Origin: JBLHUT01 sp047629975
GTDB lineage: Bacteria; Pseudomonadota; Alphaproteobacteria; Rhodobacterales; Rhodobacteraceae
NCBI GenBank assembly: GCA_047629975.1
Contig: JBLHUT010000133.1
Span: forward strand, 1 to 9,496
Length of the DNA: 9,496 bases
Direction: 5' to 3'
The notes beneath the pieces were generated by a model. The model saw nothing but the letters and a program-made list of their open reading frames with translations. It had not been told where the DNA came from and searched no databases. A program made the translations under genes and the position numbers. Positions 4,816 to 9,496 of this stretch are shown here, one piece after another; positions within the stretch are counted from its first letter, which is position 1, and each line of letters starts with the position of its first letter.

Positions 4816-6770
4816 CTACAGCGAGAGCCGGTAGGTAAAGAACCCCTCTGCGGCCTGTCCGACAGGTTCGATTGTCACGCCCTTAACGTCGTCTACATAC
4901 GCTTGCGCGCGCGGGCCGGTTTCAAAAACGACTGACGTTCCGGCAAGCGGGGCAAAGCTCCAATTGGCATCCGCCGACGGGGTGATCGTGCCCTTTTCGA
5001 CGATGTATCGCACGATTACATCGCGATTCGTGTCGGGGCCTTCGAACACGATGGTTGTACCGTCCGCCCCGGGAAACGCACCGCCCCCTGATGCGCGGTA
5101 ATTGTTTGTCGCTATGATGAACTTTTGCACCGGGTCGATTGGCGCCCCGTTATACGACAACAGGGTGATGCGACTTGCGTCCGGGTTCAGCAGCTCTCCT
5201 TTGGGGCCGAATTTGGAGGGTTGCGACAGATGACATCGAAGTTGTAGGATGGGAACGCGGAGTTCAAAAGCGGCTGGTCCGCCTGTCCCGGGGTGACCTG
5301 ATTGAACATCCCGGCCGAACGCTCCAGCCAATCCTTGACCTGTGCACCGGTCACCAGAACAGCCCGCGCGGTATTCGGGTAAAGATACAGGTCGGCGACA
5401 TTCTTGATCGCGATATCCCCTGCCGGCACGTCGGTATAATACTCTGCTCCGCCCCGTCCGCCGGCCTTGAACGGTGCAGCCGCCGATAGAATCGGCAAGC
5501 CGGCATAGGCGCTGCCTTGGAGCATCTGTTCGATGTACCAGCTTTGCGCGATGGAAACGATCTGGACCGAAGGGTCATCGGCCACCAGTGCAAAATAACT
5601 GTGCAGGGGGGCGTCGGTCTTGCCCACGGCCCTGCGCACATAGGCGAGAGTTTCGGCATGTTCTTGTGCTGCCGCGTCAAGGACGGGCTGTTGGCTGTCG
5701 ACCAGCGCGGTGATGGAGCGGTCGTCGTTGCGCTTTGAGATCGGGCGGGCCTCTGTTTCGAACCCCGTCACCTTCCACTCGTTGCCCGAGCGTTCGAGCA
5801 GCAGGTCAATCAGCCCCAGATGCGAGCCCCAGAACCCGCCCATTGTTGCGGGCTTGCCGTGAACGGTGCCTGCTACCGCGTCAACGGCGGCCATGTCCTT
5901 GAACTTCGGTCCCGGAAAAACCAGATGGCTGTGTCCTGTCACAAGCGCGTCTATGCCGTCGATCGCAGCAAGCGGAACCGAGGCATTCTCCATCAGGTCT
6001 GTCGCTTGTGCCGAGCCGATGCCAGAGTGGCTGAGAGCCAGAATGATGTCGGCGCCTTTTTCACGCATTTCCGGAACATAGGCCTGTGCCGCCTCGAGAA
6101 TATCGCGGGTTTCGACATTCCCTTCGAGGTGGCGACGATCCCAGTTCATGATCTGTGGCGGCACAAAGCCGATCAATCCGATCCGGATCGGGTGGCTGAT
6201 GCCTGCGCCATCGGTAAGGGTCTTGTCGATAATCACGTAAGGGGGCAGCAGCGTTGTGTCTTTTGTCGGGTCGCTGCCCATCTGTTTGACGACATTGGCC
6301 GAGACAATCGGAAAGGCCGCACCCGCCACCGACTTCATCAAAAAATCGAGGCCATAGTTGAATTCGTGATTGCCCAGCGTGCTGGCCTCGAATCCCAACG
6401 TGTTCATCGCCTTGATCACGGGATGCAGGTCGCCCTCCTGCATGCCGCGCTCGTAGGCGATGTAGTCACCCATCGGGTTGCCCTGTAGGAAATCGCCGTT
6501 ATCGACCAAGAGAGAGTTTGTGGATTCCTCTCGGATATCTTTGATAATGCTGGCCGTACGGGCCAACCCGACCGTGTCGACCGCGCGGTCGGAATAGTAA
6601 TCATAGGGATAGACATGCACATGCAGATCGGTCGTTTCCATGATCCGCAGATGCGCCTGATTGACGCCGGCATGGGCCGAGAAAGGGTGCAGAGCGATCA
6701 GAGCGGCTCCGGCGGTTGTGCTTGCCAGAAAGCGGCGGCGTGAAAGGGTGGCGCGTGTCAGATTGGTCAT
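4816..6770 (-). pseudogene. cpdB: Frame-disrupted 2',3'-cyclic-nucleotide phosphodiesterase/3'-nucleotidase
   Basis: CpdB hydrolyses 2',3'-cyclic nucleotides and then 3'-nucleotides in the periplasm, scavenging nucleosides and phosphate. The start is the ATG at 6770, after GGAGAG. A Tat signal SRRRFLA (residues 10-16) with a cut near AHA/G (about 34) predicts export in the folded state. The metallophosphoesterase motifs are intact: TTDLHVH (46-52), DNGDF (90-94), GNHEF (133-137), SHSG (247-250) and GHSH (279-282). The C-terminal nucleotide-binding domain begins normally ([10 protein letters not shown] at 432-441), but after FDVI (511-514) the frame is lost: this frame stops at 5187 after 527 residues. 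The conserved remainder, from [13 protein letters not shown] to the end including [10 protein letters not shown], continues in another frame from 5229 to the stop at 4816. E. coli CpdB has eight residues (DGVNYQID) between FDVI and the matching VTQP; here they are missing, which fits loss of about 25 bases. Restored, the protein would be about 659 residues, close to family length. The truncated product lacks the NNYR substrate-contact region and is probably inactive. Confidence 0.85.
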
Positions 6771-6844
6771 AAAACTCTCCAAAGGCCGATGTTGCGGGGC
6801 GTTCGGACCTGTCGTGGAGCGGGGCAAAAAACGTCATGCCACAC

Positions 6845-6870
6845 TTTGCATCCGGACACGTCCATGCAAA
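6845..6870. promoter_or_regulatory. Nested dyad between divergent cpdB and nudC, candidate operator
   Basis: TTTGCAT (6845-6851) and ATGCAAA (6864-6870) form a perfect 7-bp inverted repeat. Inside it GGAC (6854-6857) and GTCC (6860-6863) form a second, its centre one base off the first. Together they make a 26-base near-palindrome in the 129-132-base divergent region, 75 bases from the cpdB start and about 30 from the nudC start. This is a plausible site for a regulator of both genes. I do not recognise it as a Pho box or any other named site. Confidence 0.4.
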
Positions 6871-6902
6871 ACAGACAACCACAGCCCAGCGAGGAAAGCA
6901 TG

Positions 6903-7871
6903 ATGAAAATTGCAGAGCAGGTAACCTTTGGCACATCCGGTCTTGATCGGGCCGCCGAAAAACGGGGCGACGTGACGGCCCTGGCGCAGATGAAGTCTGC
7001 GGCGGATGTGCGCATCTTGCCGCTCTGGCATGGCAAGCCGATGGTTCAGGGCGGCGATGCCGTCTCTTTGGCAACCGTAGCTGCGGATCATCCGATGCTG
7101 TCTTATGCCGCCGAAGACTGGACCTTTCTGGGGCTGTCGGACGGTGCGCCATGGTTTGCGGCCGATGTCTCTGACTGGGAGCCGGTAAATGTCGATCTGA
7201 GCGGTTTGGGGCAGTTTCACGACCCGTCGGAACAGGTCTGGCCCGGGTCGCCCGAAGGCACCAGATTCGCCGAATTGCGCGCCCAGATGAGCATGATTAC
7301 ACGGCGCGAGGCAGAATTGGCCGCAACCGCCAAGGCCGTGCTGGGCTGGCATCAGTCGCATGCCTTTTGCAGCCGGTGTGGTGCGAAATCTTTCCTGTCG
7401 ATGGCGGGATGGCAACGCAATTGCAACGCGTGCGGGGGAAAGCATTTTCCACGCACGGATCCCGTTGTCATCATGTTGATAACGCATGGAAACAGAGTTT
7501 TGATGGGCCGCTCTCCGGGGTGGCCCGAGGGGATGTTCTCGTTGTTGGCAGGCTTTGTCGAGCCGGGCGAAACGCTTGAAGCTGCGGTGCGGCGCGAGGT
7601 GTTCGAGGAGGCCGGTATCAGCGTGGGGGCCGTGTCGTATCTTTCCTCGCAGCCATGGCCCTTTCCGGCATCTTTGATGTTCGGTTGCCGGGGCGAGGCG
7701 CTGGATGACGAAATCACAATTGATCCCGTCGAAATCGAGGATGCGATGTGGGTCACCCGCGAGGACATGGCGGCCGCCTTTGCAGGACAGAACCCGGCGA
7801 TCAAACCGGCTCGAAAGGGCTCGATTGCCCATTTTCTGCTGGAGAACTGGCTGGCTGATCGGTTGGATTGA
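6903..7871 (+). CDS. nudC: NAD(H)/NADH pyrophosphatase NudC
   Basis: NudC is a Nudix hydrolase that splits NADH/NAD+ into (reduced) nicotinamide mononucleotide and AMP; some members also remove NAD caps from RNA. From the ATG at 6903 the product has 322 residues. A zinc ribbon is formed by C156/C159 and C174/C177. The Nudix box runs from G217 to I239 with the GX5E...REXXEEXG pattern complete (E223, R231, E232, E235, E236, G238). SQPWPFPAS at 249-257 is the motif that marks the NADH-pyrophosphatase subfamily. Two ATGs are adjacent (6900 and 6903); the second has the better spacing (7 bases) from AGGA at 6892-6895. The frame extends upstream to 6789 but without family similarity. It diverges from cpdB across a dyad-bearing region and is followed 3 bases later by an SRPBCC gene. 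A long minus-strand open frame over it is a shadow. Confidence 0.96.
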   Translation: MKIAEQVTFGTSGLDRAAEKRGDVTALAQMKSAADVRILPLWHGKPMVQGGDAVSLATVAADHPMLSYAAEDWTFLGLSDGAPWFAADVSDWEPVNVDLSGLGQFHDPSEQVWPGSPEGTRFAELRAQMSMITRREAELAATAKAVLGWHQSHAFCSRCGAKSFLSMAGWQRNCNACGGKHFPRTDPVVIMLITHGNRVLMGRSPGWPEGMFSLLAGFVEPGETLEAAVRREVFEEAGISVGAVSYLSSQPWPFPASLMFGCRGEALDDEITIDPVEIEDAMWVTREDMAAAFAGQNPAIKPARKGSIAHFLLENWLADRLD

Positions 7872-7874
7872 GCC

Positions 7875-8327
7875 ATGCAATTCGACGCACAAGAAGATGT
7901 CGCAGCCCCGATCGAGACCGTTTTCGCAAAAGCGTCCGATTTCGAGGCCTTTGCCCGTGCAGCAAAACGCCACGGTGCCGATGTGGAGCGGTGTGATGAC
8001 ATGACCTTTGCGGGTGTCGGCGTGCATTGGCGCGCAAACGCGTCCTTTCGCGGCAGCCAGCACGAGGCCACGGCACGGGTGTCTGTGTTCGATGCGCCGC
8101 ACGGCTATGATGTGATAGCACACAGTGCCGGTATCGAGGGCACACTTGTGCTTGTGTGCACAGCGCTGTCGCCGGAACGGACCCGGTTGAGCCTGTGTGT
8201 GACGCTCAAACCGGCTACTCTCAAGGCGCGGATCCTGATGCAGTCTCTAAAGCTTGCCAAAGGCCCGTTGACCAACCGGTTCAAGCAGCGTGTCAGTGAC
8301 TTTGCCCGTCGCATCGGGACAAACTGA
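7875..8327 (+). CDS. SRPBCC (START-like) domain protein, function unknown
   Basis: The 150-residue product has the opening typical of SRPBCC/polyketide-cyclase-like helix-grip proteins: the strand QFDAQEDVAAPIETVFAKA and helix SDFEAFARAAK, then alternating strands and a long C-terminal helix (about residues 117-148). The fold encloses a hydrophobic pocket for a small ligand; the ligand and role are unknown. There is no signal peptide, so it is presumably cytoplasmic. It starts 3 bases after the nudC stop with no good ribosome binding site of its own, so it is probably co-transcribed and translationally coupled with nudC. It converges with the carboxypeptidase gene, leaving only 19 bases between the stop codons, and I see no terminator there. 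Confidence 0.85.
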   Translation: MQFDAQEDVAAPIETVFAKASDFEAFARAAKRHGADVERCDDMTFAGVGVHWRANASFRGSQHEATARVSVFDAPHGYDVIAHSAGIEGTLVLVCTALSPERTRLSLCVTLKPATLKARILMQSLKLAKGPLTNRFKQRVSDFARRIGTN

Positions 8328-8346
8328 ACAGGTGCGATTCGCCCGC

Positions 8347-9496
8347 TTATCCGGGGCCGAACGGTGTGCAGTCGGTCCCGCGCGCCAGCAGCCGCTCACA
8401 CGCAAGATTGGCCTGATCCTGACTTAGTCCGACAAAGTTTGCGTCATAGCCAGTGGATTTGCGCACGACTTTTCGTAACGAGCCGTCAAGCGTTGCCATT
8501 TCCTTGAGGGCTGTTGTCAGCAACACACGCTCTGCTTTGTGGCGCGACGAGAACTGACCGACAGTGACCCCCCAAAGGCGCCCGCCAGAGGTTGAAAGGC
8601 GGGTCACAACGACAGGCTTGGGGGCAGGTGGCGTGACGTTTTCAGGAGCGTTTACAGCCAGCGTTACGGGGGGTTGCTGTGTGGATGTCCGGCTTGGGCG
8701 CGGCTTGGGGGCCTCGGTAGAGGGGCGCAAGCTGGCAAGGGTCACATTCGGGGTGCTTTGCTCTTGCTGGGCTGCGACGGCTTCGGCGACCGCTTGCTGA
8801 ATGGCCGCGGGCGGTACCGGTGCAGGCGCTGCTTGTGCTGCAATTTCCGGCTCAGGGTCGACAGAGGCACCCGCCAGTGTTTCGTTTGCCAATGTTTCGC
8901 TTGCTATTGATGCGCTGGCGATTATGGCTTCGATCTCTTCTTGCATGGCAACCATAACGGGTTCCGGTGCGGCCGGGGCGGGGCGCGGTGTCGGAACAGG
9001 GGATGTTGCAACGGCGCGGACAACACGCAGCGTCTTGCCTGCGTCCGGTCGTCCTTCGGACGTGCCGGTATAGGTGGGCAGAACCGGTTTGTTGACCGCG
9101 ACGTTCCGCGGCGCGCGTTTGAAGCCCATATCAAGGAGTTTCGCGACCTTTGCATTTCGATCTGCTGTAGAACGCCCCCCGAACACGGTTGCAATAATCC
9201 TCTCGTTGCCGCGCTCGGCAGAGGCCACAAGGTTGAAACCGGCCGCACGGGTATACCCCGTCTTGATCCCGTCGGAGCCTTTGTAGGCTCCCAGGAACCG
9301 GCGGTTGGTGTTGGAAACCTTCTTGATGCCGGCATCGGTCGAGCGACGCGAGAACAGGTTGTAATATTGCGGGTAATCATAGAACAGCCGGCGCCCCAGT
9401 TTGCTCATGTCGCGTGCCGTTGACAGGTGGCCGGTTTCGGTCAGGCCATGGGCGTTTTTAAAGGTGGTGCTTGTCATCCCGAGTGCTTTTGCCGTG
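8347..9496 (-). CDS. D-alanyl-D-alanine carboxypeptidase (S11) with SPOR domain, N-terminus beyond window
   Basis: This is the C-terminal part (about 382 residues visible) of a penicillin-binding-protein-5-like D,D-carboxypeptidase, which removes the terminal D-alanine of peptidoglycan pentapeptides in the periplasm. The frame runs off the right edge; the first visible residues are TAKALGMTSTTFKNAHGL, typical S11 sequence shortly after the SxN motif, so the SxxK and SxN active-site boxes lie outside. The third box, KTG in DGIKTGYT, is present at 9264-9256. After the catalytic domain comes a low-complexity linker of about 180 residues rich in Pro, Ala and Val, then a C-terminal SPOR domain (WGVTVGQFSSRHKAERVL... 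to YDANFVGLSQDQANLACERL). SPOR domains bind glycan strands lacking stem peptides and often send proteins to the division septum. The carboxypeptidase-SPOR fusion is familiar in the Rhodobacteraceae. The ATG at 9477 is internal, not the true start. Confidence 0.93.
   Translation of the reverse strand, partial: TAKALGMTSTTFKNAHGLTETGHLSTARDMSKLGRRLFYDYPQYYNLFSRRSTDAGIKKVSNTNRRFLGAYKGSDGIKTGYTRAAGFNLVASAERGNERIIATVFGGRSTADRNAKVAKLLDMGFKRAPRNVAVNKPVLPTYTGTSEGRPDAGKTLRVVRAVATSPVPTPRPAPAAPEPVMVAMQEEIEAIIASASIASETLANETLAGASVDPEPEIAAQAAPAPVPPAAIQQAVAEAVAAQQEQSTPNVTLASLRPSTEAPKPRPSRTSTQQPPVTLAVNAPENVTPPAPKPVVVTRLSTSGGRLWGVTVGQFSSRHKAERVLLTTALKEMATLDGSLRKVVRKSTGYDANFVGLSQDQANLACERLLARGTDCTPFGPG
8873..8902. 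repeat. Tandem 15-base repeat in the carboxypeptidase linker
   Basis: GCCAGTGTTTCGTTT (8873-8887) and GCCAATGTTTCGCTT (8888-8902) are adjacent, agree at 13 of 15 positions and are followed by a third decayed unit (8903-8917). On the coding strand they give a repeated ETLAN/ETLAG. The 15-base unit keeps the frame, so the linker length can change by slippage without breaking the protein. Confidence 0.5.

Noticed and set aside
5187..5331. cpdB break as a simple one-base sequencing error or programmed frameshift
   Set aside because: A one-base indel would not explain the loss of the eight conserved residues between FDVI and LSQP. No slippery heptamer is seen at the junction.
6805..6835. Pho box upstream of cpdB
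   Set aside because: CTGTCGT occurs once, but the second half-site 11 bases on (CGGGGCA) does not match.
6834..8123. 429-residue minus-strand open frame over nudC
   Set aside because: It is antisense to nudC and part of the SRPBCC gene, both with convincing motifs. Its translation is His/Arg/Cys-rich with no domain.
1..9496. Mobile element, CRISPR array, toxin-antitoxin or defence system
   Set aside because: No transposase, integrase, terminal inverted repeats with target duplication, regularly spaced repeats or recognisable defence domains were seen on either strand.

Overview
The window looks like ordinary chromosomal DNA from an alphaproteobacterium, most likely of the Roseobacter group (Rhodobacteraceae). 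The grounds are moderately high GC with alphaproteobacterial codon use, a short SRP RNA of the alphaproteobacterial type, a D,D-carboxypeptidase with a C-terminal SPOR domain, and a nudC-SRPBCC gene pair. This placement comes from recognising families, not from a database search. I saw no transposase, integrase, CRISPR array, tRNA, defence gene or prophage gene.

Layout: 1-167 holds two inverted repeats but no gene I can support. hemF (168-1061, minus) makes an oxygen-dependent heme-synthesis enzyme. It diverges from a small lipoprotein gene (1168-1560, plus), which may be translated without a leader. The lipoprotein gene converges on ffs, the 4.5S/SRP RNA gene (about 1601-1692, minus), whose sigma70-type promoter lies at 1700-1728. 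Next comes a three-gene ABC importer operon on the minus strand, in transcription order binding protein (4577-3558), ATPase (3462-2656) and permease (2659-1868). A good intrinsic terminator or attenuator sits between the first two genes, and a repeat-rich leader lies upstream.

Upstream of the importer, cpdB (6770-4816, minus) encodes a Tat-exported 2',3'-cyclic-nucleotide phosphodiesterase/3'-nucleotidase. As given it is broken: the conserved reading frame switches at 5229-5231, and the pattern fits an out-of-frame loss of about 25 bases. cpdB diverges from nudC (6903-7871, plus; NADH pyrophosphatase), which is followed after 3 bases by an SRPBCC-domain gene (7875-8327). The last gene, on the minus strand and cut by the window edge, is the C-terminal part of an S11 D-alanyl-D-alanine carboxypeptidase with a proline/alanine-rich linker and a SPOR domain (8347-9496).

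The genes are mostly housekeeping: heme synthesis, protein targeting, solute import, nucleotide turnover and cell-wall trimming. cpdB and nudC form a divergent pair with related nucleotide-breakdown chemistry and share a control region with a striking dyad. I found no convincing undescribed multi-gene system. The points most worth checking are the cpdB frame break, the leaderless lipoprotein gene, the symmetric elements upstream of the importer, and the terminator inside its operon.
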